From positions 1 through 28,685 of the forward strand of contig JBBQAO010000040.1 in assembly GCA_038316355.1 (NCBI GenBank): DNA of 28,685 nucleotides. The letters are read 5' to 3'. This document shows positions 1 to 8,740 of this stretch, piece after piece (the stretch's first letter is position 1; the number at the start of each line of letters is the position of its first letter). A program made the translations under genes and the position numbers. The DNA is from Ga0077527 sp038316355. GTDB lineage: Bacteria; Pseudomonadota; Gammaproteobacteria; Burkholderiales; SG8-41. The notes beneath the pieces are model-generated. The model ran no database searches and was not told the origin of the DNA. It saw only the letters and a list, made by a program, of their open reading frames with translations.

Positions 1-1
1 G

Positions 2-436
2 CTAGGGAATGATCTCGACCACCCCTTGCGCCACCCTCTGCGGCAGCGGCAATGACGAGTCCAGGCCTTCCGCGAACGAGAGAATGCGGTAGCTGCTCCC
101 CCCCTGGCGTAAGAGAATGGCCTCGGCGCGGCGCATGAACAACGGCATCGCTTCGCCTTCGCCGCCGGCTGCAATGCGATTCTTGCGCATCTCGATCCGG
201 TAACGCTGCGCTCCAAGACACACTAATTCCATTCTCCAGTTCAACAGCACCTGCTCGATGGTTTCAGGTACGTCACAGGCTGACACCGCGACTCCGGCAG
301 TACCTGGCTGCGGTTCACCCCGGCTTTTTGCCGAGGCTTCGCGCCCGGCGGCATCGCCGGCTGCGGACACACCGACGCAACAGGACAGTGCGGCCAGTAA
401 CAGCATTGGCGCCACGACTTTCGGCAACGGCATCAT
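2..436 (-). CDS. small exported protein of unknown function, coupled to flgL
   Basis: I do not recognise a family. From the ATG the protein is about 144 residues. A hydrophobic N-terminal segment after one Lys, ending near VSAA, looks like a Sec signal peptide, so the mature protein should be periplasmic or outer-membrane associated. A SCC pair lies inside the signal, but the residues before it do not fit a good lipobox. The mature part is short, basic in the middle and has two Cys (ACD and VCL). The start region reads GTGATGATG, so the flgL stop TGA overlaps the ATG by one base, with a GTG one codon upstream as an alternative. I see no separate Shine-Dalgarno, so translation is probably coupled to flgL. 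The stop is at bases 2-4, so the gene is complete. A flagellar role is inferred only from operon position. Confidence 0.6.
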   Translation of the reverse strand: MMPLPKVVAPMLLLAALSCCVGVSAAGDAAGREASAKSRGEPQPGTAGVAVSACDVPETIEQVLLNWRMELVCLGAQRYRIEMRKNRIAAGGEGEAMPLFMRRAEAILLRQGGSSYRILSFAEGLDSSLPLPQRVAQGVVEIIP

Positions 437-1743
437 CACAGCAGATTGAACAGGTTGAGCGAAGTGACGGATATGAACGATTTCTGTGCCGCCTGGAGCT
501 CGATTTGCCTCTGACTGAGATCGCTGATTGCCTTGGCATAATCAAGGTCAAGCAGTTCGGACAGGCGCCGGCCGTGATCCAGCGAAATCCCTTCGCTGGT
601 ATTCTGCTCGGCGCTCACTGCACGCAACCGCGTACCGACCTCGGCGCGTACAGTCAGCACCTTGTCCAGCGCATTGTCGAGCCCGGCCATGGAGGCGTTG
701 AGCGTATTCTGGTAGGCGGCTGCCGATGCCGCACCGCCCGCCTTTCCGCTTTCCAGTGAAGCAATGAGCCCGTGCAGCGTCGAAAACAAATCCCGGTTGA
801 CACTGGCCCTGACCGAAAACGCATCATTGTCGGCAGGGGCACCGTCGACTGTTACCGTAACCCCGAAATCAAAAGTCACGGGGTTGGTATCTGGCGGTAC
901 CTGCGATTTCAACGCGATGGTCGAACCTGCCGAGTACGGGCGCAGATAGGGCCCGCCACCCGGCGCCGCGCCGCTCAGCAGGGAAACATTGTTGACGTTA
1001 TCCACAATATCATAGGTGGTCTGGGCTGCTGCCCCGCTGCCCGCGACATGAAAACGGATCGTAAAATCCCTGGGATTGAGGGCGCTGCTCCACAGCGCCA
1101 TCTCGGTTACGCTGCCGGGACCGACAATGCCGCCACCGCTATTGCTGCCGGCCGGCGAGGCTGCAAAAGTGCCGTTGCCGTCCCTGATCGCAAGGAACAC
1201 CGCGGCACCACTGTCGCTGACGGCAACCGTCCGCGAGGCACCGATTTGCACCAACTGCTGTCCCTGGTCGCCGAAATAGGCAACGCTGCCCGGAGCGGTT
1301 TCCGCGAACGGGCGCGTGGCCCCCTGATATCCGGAGAACAGATACCGGCCGTTGCCGTTGTTCTGGTTGGCAATGGCAAGCAGGTCCTGATAGTGGCTGC
1401 GCAGCTCCACCGCAAGCGTGGCACGGTCTGATGCGGAAAGTGCAGCATTTCCCGCATAAACGGCAATCGTCTTGACGTCCTGCAACAGCGTGGTCAGGTT
1501 GCCCAACGCGCCCTCTTCGGCAAACAGTTGGGCCGTCGCCATGTCGCCGTTGGCGCGGTATTGGTCGTGTATCGCCAAGGACTGCTTAAGATCCAGCGCG
1601 GCGGCGGCAGCCACCGGATCGTCTGCAGGAACCAGCACACGCTGGCCGGTGGAGAGCTGCTGCTGCAGGCGAAACAGGTCCTGCTGCCGTTCCTGTATCC
1701 CGGAAATCCCGACGGCGTAAATCATGCTGGTACTAACACGCAT
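436..1743 (-). CDS. flgL: FlgL, flagellar hook-filament junction protein (HAP3)
   Basis: FlgL is the second junction protein between hook and filament; it is exported through the flagellar type III apparatus after FlgK. At 435 residues it is longer than the enteric protein of about 317, with the extra length in the middle, as is usual when the outer domain is enlarged. The N-terminus (MRVSTSMIYAVGISGIQ, then QQDLFRLQQQLSTGQRV) is the flagellin-like D0/D1 helix. The C-terminal helix is rich in heptad-like hydrophobics and ends SVTSLNLFNLL, typical of the family. The start is well supported: AAGGAGG sits six bases ahead of the ATG and overlaps the flgK stop. It is second to last in the flgB-L operon. 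Its chaperone is expected to be FlgN, encoded in this window. Confidence 0.96.
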   Translation of the reverse strand: MRVSTSMIYAVGISGIQERQQDLFRLQQQLSTGQRVLVPADDPVAAAAALDLKQSLAIHDQYRANGDMATAQLFAEEGALGNLTTLLQDVKTIAVYAGNAALSASDRATLAVELRSHYQDLLAIANQNNGNGRYLFSGYQGATRPFAETAPGSVAYFGDQGQQLVQIGASRTVAVSDSGAAVFLAIRDGNGTFAASPAGSNSGGGIVGPGSVTEMALWSSALNPRDFTIRFHVAGSGAAAQTTYDIVDNVNNVSLLSGAAPGGGPYLRPYSAGSTIALKSQVPPDTNPVTFDFGVTVTVDGAPADNDAFSVRASVNRDLFSTLHGLIASLESGKAGGAASAAAYQNTLNASMAGLDNALDKVLTVRAEVGTRLRAVSAEQNTSEGISLDHGRRLSELLDLDYAKAISDLSQRQIELQAAQKSFISVTSLNLFNLL

Positions 1744-1752
1744 GCGGCCTCC

Positions 1753-3651
1753 TTATCTTCCAAGTTCGAGCAAGGTCTGGAACAGCGCACTGGAGATCTG
1801 GATCAGCTTGCCCGAAGCCTGATAGGCCTGCTGATAACGCAGCAGACTCGCCGCCTCCTCGTCAAGGTTGACGCCGGACATCGATTGCTGCGCCTGCAAG
1901 GCCTGATCAAGGACGGTTTCCTGGGCTCGAGCCATGATCTCGAACTGCTGCGTCCTGTTGCCGACCGTGGCCACCATCAGGCTGTAGGCACCCTGATAGT
2001 CCATAGTGCCATTGCCCAGAATGTTGCTGGTCTGCAGCCCGGCCATGGCCCGGGCATTACGACCGTCAGCGACGCCGCCACTGTTGGCGGATACGGTAAA
2101 GACATCCCCGGCTGCCGGATTCCCCTGCAGCTGTGCCGTCCAGCCGTTGTAGCTGATGCTGGCGCCTGCCGTGTAGATGAGCCCTGACGGATTGCCGGTG
2201 CCAGTGCCCGATATATCGAATGTATTTGCACCGGTAAACGTGATGGTCACCTGCTGCTGCAGGTTGACGTTGGGCAGCGGCGCATCGACGGTTCCGGCGC
2301 TGATCCGGCCGCTGCCGGTGTTGCCGCCTGCGGCAGCGGTACGGATCGGCATCGCGGCGGCAATACTCGCACCGTCCTGCAGCGCCATTGTCATTCCACG
2401 GGCGATGTTGCGCGTCGGAGCAATCAGGAAACTGTCGCCTGCGGCTGGTGACCCGGACGCCAGCGCCAGAGTGATGCCGTCCACAGTTTGCGGTAACGTT
2501 GCGTAAACCGTCACGGCATCGTCGGACAGCCGGGTCACCCGGTATTGGCTGCCGTCGTAGTCCACCCGGTATTCGCTGACCGTCAGGGCATTGGCATCGG
2601 CCAGCGCTGCCGAGAGGTTCGCGCTGCCGGTGTTACCCGTGTTGCCGATCACTGCCGGTGCCGGGAACGAAAAAAACGCAGCGCCGAGCGCACCTGTCAA
2701 GTCCTGGCCCAGTTGATGCTGGTTGTTGATCCCCAGCCCCACACCAATTGCAACTCTGCCCAGTGCATTTTGTGCGGCATTGAGGTCGCCATTCCGGAAC
2801 GCCAGCAGCGCACCGAGGCTTCCGCTGCGCAGGCTGGCTTGCTGAAGTGGCACGGTTTGCCCGGACGACACATATCCGACCTCGAGCTTGGACGGATCTG
2901 CCTGCGACGGCGCCACGGTCAAAGTCATGACCTGCCGGCCGATGACCAGGCTCTGGCCGTTGCCGATGAATACGTCGATACTGCCATCGCTTTGCGCAAC
3001 CGCGGTTGCACCCACCAGCCGGTTCAGCTGGTTGATCATCAGGTCACGCCGGTCAAGCAGATCGTTCGGCGGCTGCGCCGGATTCTGCTGCGCTGCCACG
3101 ATACTGGTGTTGAGTGCGGCGATCTGTTGCGCGTAGGAATTGATTTCGCCGATGACGTTCCGCACTTTTGTATCCACGCCGGCGCGCGCTTCGTCAAACC
3201 TCGCGCCCAGCAGGTTGAAGCGCGATGCAAGGGTTTCACCTGCCGCGAGCATCAGTTGGCGTGCCGGCATGCTTGACGGGTCGGTTGCCACCCCCTGCGT
3301 CGAGGCAAAAAACTCCTGCAGCGCCGAAGACAGGCCGACATGGCTGTCGGCGACGACATTATCGATTTCCGCCAGTTGCGCGTAATACGCCGCGAAATAA
3401 CTCGCCTGCGCCTGTGCTTCGCCCACCTGTCCCTCGATAAACCCGCTGTAAGCACGCAGCACGGTGTTGACCCGGGTGCCTTGGCCGATATAACCGCTTC
3501 CGGTCAGCAGCGGCGGTGCCGTACCCTGATGTATGCTCTGGCGGTGATAACCCGCGGTGCTGGCATTGGCGATGTTGTGTCCGGTCGTGACCAGCCCCGC
3601 CTGCGCTGCGGCCAGCCCGCTGATGCCGATTCCAAGTATGCCGTTGCTCAT
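1753..3651 (-). CDS. flgK: FlgK, flagellar hook-filament junction protein (HAP1)
   Basis: FlgK is the first junction protein added to the finished hook. The start is the internal Met that gives MSNGILGIGISGLAAAQAG, the conserved N-terminus; the open frame runs 13 codons further upstream but that extension has no family resemblance. The product is 632 residues against about 550 in enterics. The rod/hook motif NIANASTAGYHRQ lies near residues 27-39 and the C-terminal helix has the VNLDEEAASLLRYQQAY signature seen in FlgK. Forty-eight bases separate it from flgJ; the Shine-Dalgarno is weak. The middle region is rich in Gly, Ala, Ser and Thr and is probably the surface-exposed variable domain. 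flgL follows nine bases after its stop. Confidence 0.96.
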   Translation of the reverse strand: MSNGILGIGISGLAAAQAGLVTTGHNIANASTAGYHRQSIHQGTAPPLLTGSGYIGQGTRVNTVLRAYSGFIEGQVGEAQAQASYFAAYYAQLAEIDNVVADSHVGLSSALQEFFASTQGVATDPSSMPARQLMLAAGETLASRFNLLGARFDEARAGVDTKVRNVIGEINSYAQQIAALNTSIVAAQQNPAQPPNDLLDRRDLMINQLNRLVGATAVAQSDGSIDVFIGNGQSLVIGRQVMTLTVAPSQADPSKLEVGYVSSGQTVPLQQASLRSGSLGALLAFRNGDLNAAQNALGRVAIGVGLGINNQHQLGQDLTGALGAAFFSFPAPAVIGNTGNTGSANLSAALADANALTVSEYRVDYDGSQYRVTRLSDDAVTVYATLPQTVDGITLALASGSPAAGDSFLIAPTRNIARGMTMALQDGASIAAAMPIRTAAAGGNTGSGRISAGTVDAPLPNVNLQQQVTITFTGANTFDISGTGTGNPSGLIYTAGASISYNGWTAQLQGNPAAGDVFTVSANSGGVADGRNARAMAGLQTSNILGNGTMDYQGAYSLMVATVGNRTQQFEIMARAQETVLDQALQAQQSMSGVNLDEEAASLLRYQQAYQASGKLIQISSALFQTLLELGR

Positions 3652-3699
3652 GGTGACGAATCTTTCGTGTCCAGGACTATCGCCGCTCAATAACCGTCA

Positions 3700-5331
3700 T
3701 CAGCGCCGGGCCAGCAGCCGAGACTGCTGGGTCTCAGCCAGTGCCTGACGGATCACCGGGCTGTTGATGACACGCACCAGCTTGTCCGCATATTCCGGAT
3801 CTGTGGCGTAACCGCCGCGCTGCAGGACGTCCGCGTAACCAGCGGCATTGGCCTGGCCGACCACCTTCGAATAACGCGGGTTGTCGCTCAGCATTTTTGC
3901 GTAATCGCGCAGCCCCTCACTGTACGACTCGTAGACCCGGAACTTCTGCATGACCTTGGCCGGACTGCCGTTGACGTATTCGGTCACGGCTTTCTCGACC
4001 ACCGGTCCGGTCCAGTCGGCGCCGGCCTTGATGCGAAACAGGTTGTGGGCTGATTGTCCGTCCGCGGTACGCAGTTCGTGCCTGCCCCATCCGGTTTCGA
4101 GTGCGGCCTGGCCGAGCACGAATTGCGGTCGCAGCCCGGCAGCCTGCGCTGCTTCCAGCGCATGCGGCCATACCCGGTTAACGAAGTCGGCAGGTTGGGC
4201 GTTGCGTGTAGCTGCGGCAGCCGGTGCCGCCACTCCCGCCCGGCGGTCCGCCGGCTGTACTGTTGCATCCAGTCGGGTAGTCGTAAGCGCGCGTTCGGAA
4301 ACGGTCGCCTGAGCATGGCCTGCGAAAATCCTGCCGCCACTGTACGCCGCGTGCATCAGACCGGACGCTGCGGGGCCCGTGACACGGACAGCATGTACCG
4401 GAACCGCCGCAGTCGTACCCCCGGCGCCGGCAAAGGCCAGGCTGTGTGCCGTGTTGATGGCGCTCACCAGCTTGTCTGCATAGGCGGGATCCGTGGCATA
4501 GCCGCCACGTGACAGGCCCTGCGCAAACAGCCGTGCATCACCCTGATTGAGGGCCGCGGAATAACGCGAATTGCCGCGCAACAGATTGGCATAGTCGCTG
4601 AAGGCTTCGCCGTATGAAGTGTAGACGCGGAACCGGTCTGTTGTCCGCATCGCTACGCCGTCCACGTATTCTACGGTGGCCTTCTCGACCGACTGGCCCT
4701 TCCACTTCGCGCCGGCCTTGATGCCTAACAGGTTATGGCTGGGCTGGCCGTCGGCAGTGCGTATCTCGTGCCTGCCCCAGCCACTTTCGAGCGCCGCTTG
4801 CCCCGCGATGAACTGCGGATGCACCCCGACCGCCTGAGCGGCTTCGGCCGCATGGGGCCAGATGCGGCGAACAAAATCGCCGGCGTATGACGCAACCGCT
4901 GGTGCCGCGCTCCGGGTCGCGCGCGGCACTGTTTCCGTTGTTACCGATTTCGCGGCGGCTGCTGGCGGCGCCGGCGCCGACTCATGCAAGCGGATGCCGT
5001 CCCCGACTGCAGAAGTGTCGACGGAACGGGGAGCGCTGCCGGACAACTGGCGTGTCATCACTTCAGCCAGGCCCGTGCCACGCTTGGCCATATGCTGTGC
5101 CAGCTGCTGGTCCAGCATTGATGTGTAGAGTCGCGTCTGTTCGCTGTCGAACGGACCATCCTGGCTGGTGGTCGCGCGCATGCCCTTCAGCACCATGCCG
5201 AGAAACATCGCCTCAAACTGCTTCGATACTGCGGCCGCCGACTCTGCCGGATTGTTCTTCGCTTTGAAACGCAGCGCCTCCAGGTCCTGCGTACCTGTGG
5301 CCAGCTGCTCTGTTGCGCCTGTGATGTTCAT
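3700..5331 (-). CDS. flgJ: FlgJ with rod-cap domain and two tandem glucosaminidase domains
   Basis: FlgJ caps the growing rod and, in beta- and gammaproteobacteria, hydrolyses peptidoglycan so that the rod can cross it. Residues 1-95 (from ATG 5331) are the rod-binding part, with KQFEAMFLGMVLKGMR near 37-52. An Ala/Pro/Thr-rich linker follows. Residues about 152-293 form a glucosaminidase domain with the ALESGWG motif (Glu182), NLLGIKAG and GYATDP. After an 85-90 residue linker, residues 382-523 repeat the same domain without gaps (ALETGWG, Glu412, second GYATDP). Total length is 543 residues; single-domain FlgJ is about 310-330. By hand alignment about 88 of 142 positions agree between copies. 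Copy 2 has Arg where the conserved Gly of NLFGIKAG is expected. A GTG four codons upstream (5343) is an alternative start. The gene follows flgI closely. Confidence 0.95.
   Translation of the reverse strand: MNITGATEQLATGTQDLEALRFKAKNNPAESAAAVSKQFEAMFLGMVLKGMRATTSQDGPFDSEQTRLYTSMLDQQLAQHMAKRGTGLAEVMTRQLSGSAPRSVDTSAVGDGIRLHESAPAPPAAAAKSVTTETVPRATRSAAPAVASYAGDFVRRIWPHAAEAAQAVGVHPQFIAGQAALESGWGRHEIRTADGQPSHNLLGIKAGAKWKGQSVEKATVEYVDGVAMRTTDRFRVYTSYGEAFSDYANLLRGNSRYSAALNQGDARLFAQGLSRGGYATDPAYADKLVSAINTAHSLAFAGAGGTTAAVPVHAVRVTGPAASGLMHAAYSGGRIFAGHAQATVSERALTTTRLDATVQPADRRAGVAAPAAAATRNAQPADFVNRVWPHALEAAQAAGLRPQFVLGQAALETGWGRHELRTADGQSAHNLFRIKAGADWTGPVVEKAVTEYVNGSPAKVMQKFRVYESYSEGLRDYAKMLSDNPRYSKVVGQANAAGYADVLQRGGYATDPEYADKLVRVINSPVIRQALAETQQSRLLARR
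3763..4188 (-). repeat. flgJ glucosaminidase domain, copy 2
   Basis: This is the second homologous domain stretch (residues about 382-523). ALETGWG and GYATDPEYADKLV are retained. The loop motif reads NLFRIKAG, so a Gly that copy 1 keeps is Arg here. The linker between the copies (about 294-381) is low-complexity and rich in Ala, Thr, Gly and Val. Confidence 0.93.
4453..4878 (-). repeat. flgJ glucosaminidase domain, copy 1
   Basis: This is the first of two homologous domain-coding stretches in flgJ (residues about 152-293). It carries the presumed catalytic Glu in ALESGWG, an intact NLLGIKAG loop and the GYATDPAYADKLV end motif. The offset to copy 2 is exactly 230 residues from start to end. 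DNA similarity is clearly lower than protein similarity, so the duplication is old and selected rather than recent. Confidence 0.93.
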
Positions 5332-5345
5332 GCCGGGGCGCACGG

Positions 5346-6464
5346 TCAGATGATTTCGAGTTCGGCGCGCAAAGCACCTGCCGCCTTCATGGACTGCAGG
5401 ATTGCCAGCAACTCCTGCGGTGAGGCACCGATCGAATTGAGCGCCTTCACCACTTCGGACAGGTTGGCCCCCCTGATCTGCGCCAATCCTCCCTTGTCCT
5501 GGCGGATTTCGATGTTGTCGCGTCGAGCCTCCACCGTTCGCCCGCTTGAAAAGGGGCCGGGCTGGCTGATCACGGGGTCACTGGTAATGGTGACCGAGAG
5601 ATTGCCGTGTGCGATTGCACAGTTTTCCAGTGTAACCGCCTGATTCATCACCACCGTGCCAGTGCGGGCGTTAAGAATCACCCGTGCAATGCTTACGGCA
5701 GGCCGCACTTCCATGTTTTCGATGCGCGACACGAACTCCACACGCTGTCCGGGTTCCCTGGGCGCAGCTACCTGTATCGTCCGCGCATCGACCGATGTGG
5801 CCGTTCCTGCGCCAAAAGTACTGTTGATCACGTCGACCACGCGCGAAGCGGTAGTGAAGTCAGTGGCATTGAGACCCAGCATGATGTGCCCGTCGCTTCC
5901 CAGCGCCGTGGCCACCTCGCGCTCGACCGTGGCACCGGCACTGATGCGGCCGACCGACAGGTGATTGACAGTAACGCTGCTGCCCCCAGCGGTGGAAGCG
6001 CCAACGCCGCCGACCAGCACGTTGCCTTGCGCCATGGCGTAGATCTCGCCGTCAGCCCCGCGCATCGGTGACATCAGCAGTGTGCCCCCGCGCAGCGATT
6101 TTGCATTGCCCATGGATGACACCGTAACGTCTATCGTCTGCCCCGATTTGGCGAACGGGGGCATCACGGCTGTCAGCATCACTGCCGCGACGTTCTTCAG
6201 CTGCAAGCTGATTCCGGGGGGCAGATTCACCCCGAGTCTGCCCAGCATGCTGGTCAGACTCTGCGTGGTGAAAGGCGTCTGCGTGGTCGCATCGCCACTG
6301 CCGTCGAGGCCTACGACGAGGCCGTAGCCAAGGAGCTGGTTGGTGCGCACGCCCTGGATTGTCGCGAGGTCCTTGATGCGCTCAGCGTGCAGAGGCATCG
6401 CCAGTCCCGCCAAAAGCATCAGCGCAAGCGAGACTAAACATTTTGATAAGTTGACTTTATTCAT
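5346..6464 (-). CDS. flgI: FlgI, flagellar P-ring protein
   Basis: FlgI forms the periplasmic P ring around the rod. The chosen ATG gives a Sec signal peptide (MNKVNLSKCLVSLALMLLAG, then LAMPLHA) cleaved before ERIKDLATIQGVR, the invariant mature N-terminus. The open frame extends 15 codons upstream into flgH, but that extension would spoil the signal peptide. At 372 residues it matches the family. The family motifs GYGLVVGLDGSGD and PPGISLQLKNVAAVMLTA are visible. The C-terminus ends LRAELEII. flgI begins five bases after the flgH stop, and flgJ follows at once, the usual H-I-J order. The Shine-Dalgarno is weak, so coupling to flgH is likely. Confidence 0.96.
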   Translation of the reverse strand: MNKVNLSKCLVSLALMLLAGLAMPLHAERIKDLATIQGVRTNQLLGYGLVVGLDGSGDATTQTPFTTQSLTSMLGRLGVNLPPGISLQLKNVAAVMLTAVMPPFAKSGQTIDVTVSSMGNAKSLRGGTLLMSPMRGADGEIYAMAQGNVLVGGVGASTAGGSSVTVNHLSVGRISAGATVEREVATALGSDGHIMLGLNATDFTTASRVVDVINSTFGAGTATSVDARTIQVAAPREPGQRVEFVSRIENMEVRPAVSIARVILNARTGTVVMNQAVTLENCAIAHGNLSVTITSDPVISQPGPFSSGRTVEARRDNIEIRQDKGGLAQIRGANLSEVVKALNSIGASPQELLAILQSMKAAGALRAELEII

Positions 6465-6469
6465 GTTTT

Positions 6470-7159
6470 TCAGAACGGCAGGACTGTCAGGAAAAATCGC
6501 GTCAACCACCCCATGACCTGTGCGCTATCGATCTGGCCGTTGCCGCGATACTCCACGCGTGCATCCGCAACCTGTACGGAATTGACGCTGTTGGCGCCGC
6601 TGATGGTCACCGGATTGACCACGCCGGAGAACCGAATGAATTCGGAGCCCTGACCAATACCGATCTGCTTCTCGCCACTGACCACCAGATTACCGTTGGG
6701 CAGGACTTCCGTGACAGTGACCGTGATGGTGCCGGTGAATACATTGTTGCTGGAACTCTGACCATCACCGCTGAACTCGAAACCGGAACTGGCACCGAGG
6801 TTGGCGCCGAGGAAGCTCTTGCCAGGCAGTCCGGCCAGACTGGACACCGAAAAATTGTTCTCGCTTGACCGATTAGCAGCAGAACTGGCCTTCTTGTCGG
6901 CATTGGTGTTTTCGACGATGCTGATGGTCAGGATGTCGCCTACTCCGCGCGCGCGCCGGTCTTCGAACAGCGGCCGGTATGACGGTGCCGCCTGATAGAT
7001 GCTGCCATTTGTGACAGTAGCCGGAACTGCCGCCGGCGGTCGCACCGTCATCGGCTGATGCACGGCAGTGGGCGGGGTTGCCGCGATGCACCCGCTCAGC
7101 AGACAGAGCATGCCGGCAATGGCTCTAGCTTTCAGGAATGTCATGCCGACGGCCGCCAT
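6470..7159 (-). CDS. flgH: FlgH, flagellar L-ring lipoprotein
   Basis: FlgH is the outer-membrane L-ring subunit and is secreted as a lipoprotein. The lipobox LLSGC is clear, with the acylated Cys at residue 24 from ATG 7159. Three starts are possible: GTG 7162, ATG 7159 and ATG 7144. The last gives a compact 19-residue signal (MTFLKARAIAGMLCLLSGC) and may be the true one. I keep 7159 because it overlaps the flgG stop as TGATG. Family motifs are SYRPLFEDRRARGVGDILTI and the C-terminal VADARVEYRGNGQIDSAQ, then MGWLTRFFLTVLPF. Length is about 229 residues, normal for the family. Confidence 0.95.
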   Translation of the reverse strand: MAAVGMTFLKARAIAGMLCLLSGCIAATPPTAVHQPMTVRPPAAVPATVTNGSIYQAAPSYRPLFEDRRARGVGDILTISIVENTNADKKASSAANRSSENNFSVSSLAGLPGKSFLGANLGASSGFEFSGDGQSSSNNVFTGTITVTVTEVLPNGNLVVSGEKQIGIGQGSEFIRFSGVVNPVTISGANSVNSVQVADARVEYRGNGQIDSAQVMGWLTRFFLTVLPF

Positions 7160-7941
7160 CACAGTTGCGCCAGCTTCTGCAGCATTTGATCCGAAGTCTG
7201 GATCGCCTTCGAATTGATCTCGTATGCACGCTGCGTCTGTATCATGTTAACCAGTTCCTCAACCACATTGACGTTCGAAGTCTCGACATAACTCTGGCTG
7301 AGCAGTCCCAGCCCGTTGCTGCCCGGTGCGTTGGTGCTCGGATTGCCGGAAGCGGCGGTTTCGGCATACAAGTTCTCGCCCATGCTTTTCAGGCCGGCCG
7401 GATTGACGAAGCTGGTGAGCTGCAATGCGCCGACCTGGGTCGGCGTTGCGGAACCGGCGCGCGTAACCGACACCACACCGTCGCGCGCAATGGTCACGCT
7501 GAGCGAGTTGGCCGGAATCGTGATCGCCGGCTGGACCGAAAATCCGCTGGAAGTGACCAGTTGTCCCTGGCTGTCGATGTGGAACGAACCATCACGGGTA
7601 AAACCGGTGCTGCCGTCAGGCAATTGCACCTGGAAAAAACCAGCCCCGTTGATCGCCACGTCGAGCGGGTTGCCGGTCTGTTGCAGGTTGCCTTGGGTAA
7701 AAATGCGCTCGGTCGCAACCGCACGCACGCCGGTGCCGAGCTGAAGCCCGGATGGCAACTGCGTCTGCTGTGATGACTGGGCGCCGGGTTCGCGGATGGT
7801 TTGATAGAGCAGGTCCTCGAACACGGGGCGCGCGCGCTTGAATCCGTTGGTGCTGACATTGGCCAGATTGTTGGCAATGACGTCCATGTTGGTCTGCTGG
7901 GCGTCGAGTCCCGTCTTGGATATCCACAAGGAGCGAATCAT
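7159..7941 (-). CDS. flgG: FlgG, distal rod protein
   Basis: FlgG builds the distal rod that passes through the P and L rings. At 260 residues it has the standard length. The N-terminus MIRSLWISKTGLDAQQ leads into NNLANVSTNGFKRARPVFEDL, the rod/hook signature. The family DVAINGAGFFQV segment and the C-terminal SNVNVVEELVNMIQTQRAYE are present. GGAGGTGG lies seven bases ahead of the ATG, a strong ribosome site. It sits between flgF and flgH with a one-base overlap to flgH. Confidence 0.97.
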   Translation of the reverse strand: MIRSLWISKTGLDAQQTNMDVIANNLANVSTNGFKRARPVFEDLLYQTIREPGAQSSQQTQLPSGLQLGTGVRAVATERIFTQGNLQQTGNPLDVAINGAGFFQVQLPDGSTGFTRDGSFHIDSQGQLVTSSGFSVQPAITIPANSLSVTIARDGVVSVTRAGSATPTQVGALQLTSFVNPAGLKSMGENLYAETAASGNPSTNAPGSNGLGLLSQSYVETSNVNVVEELVNMIQTQRAYEINSKAIQTSDQMLQKLAQL

Positions 7942-7969
7942 GTTGCTTCCACCTCCGGTAAAGAAATCA

Positions 7970-8713
7970 TCAGCCCTGCAGCGTCAGCAACTGCGCCGCC
8001 TGGCGCGCGTTAGCTTCGGCGTTTTGCAGAGTCTTCATGTGAGTGTCGAATTGCCTGGCCAGTGCGATCATGCTGACCATGGCCTCGACGACGTTGACGT
8101 TGCTGCCTTCGAGCGCGCCGGATGCGATGCGCACGTCAGCATCCAGTGGCGCGTCGCCGCGTACGCGGAACAGGCCGTCGTCCCTGCGCATGATGCTCGC
8201 TTCGGGAGGATTGACCAGCTTGATGCGCCCGATCACCGTGCTGGCTGCCGTGCCAGGGCCCGTACCTGCCTGCACTGTTGACACGGTGCCGTCGGAAGCG
8301 ATGGTAACTATGGTGCCGGCGGCAACGGAAATTGGACCGCCATCGCCGAGTACGGCGTTGCCTCTCCGGGTCTGCAGCACTCCGTTGGCGTCGAGTTTCA
8401 GGCTGCCAGCACGGGTATAGGCTTCACTGCCATCGCTCGCCTGAACCGCAATCCAGCCCTTGCCCTGCACCGCGATGTCAAGATCGCGTCCGGTGTGCTG
8501 TATGGTCCCCGGCGTGAAATCAGCGCCGATCGTCGTGTCCATCACGAACGCACGGGTCGCCGCACCTTCGCCGATCAGGGGGACGGCACGAAAAGCCATG
8601 GTTTCGGCACGAAAGCCGTTGGTGTTCGCGTTGGCAAGGTTGTGAGCAACCTCAGCCTGGCGCCCCAGCGTCTGTTTGGCGCCACTCATCGAAAGATAAA
8701 TCATGCGGTCCAT
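7970..8713 (-). CDS. flgF: FlgF, proximal rod protein
   Basis: FlgF is a proximal rod component. The protein has 247 residues. It starts MDRMIYLSMSGAKQTLGRQ and carries HNLANANTNGFRAET, then DLDIAVQGKGWIAVQ, which separates FlgF from FlgG. The C-terminal SNVNVVEAMVSMIALARQFD closes the D0 coiled coil. A GGAGG site precedes the ATG. The gap to flgG is 28 bases. Confidence 0.96.
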   Translation of the reverse strand: MDRMIYLSMSGAKQTLGRQAEVAHNLANANTNGFRAETMAFRAVPLIGEGAATRAFVMDTTIGADFTPGTIQHTGRDLDIAVQGKGWIAVQASDGSEAYTRAGSLKLDANGVLQTRRGNAVLGDGGPISVAAGTIVTIASDGTVSTVQAGTGPGTAASTVIGRIKLVNPPEASIMRRDDGLFRVRGDAPLDADVRIASGALEGSNVNVVEAMVSMIALARQFDTHMKTLQNAEANARQAAQLLTLQG

Positions 8714-8740
8714 ATTCGGGCCTCCGCGGTTGGATCAGGA

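Noticed and set aside
772..1431. Long plus-strand open frames opposite flgL and other flagellar genes
   Set aside because: They are antisense shadows of GC-rich coding sequence, with Arg/Gly/Ala-rich products and no family signature.
3677..3684. GGCGATAG on the minus strand ahead of flgK as a sigma-28 -10 box
   Set aside because: No TAAA-like -35 lies at the right distance, so a separate late promoter for flgKL is not supported.
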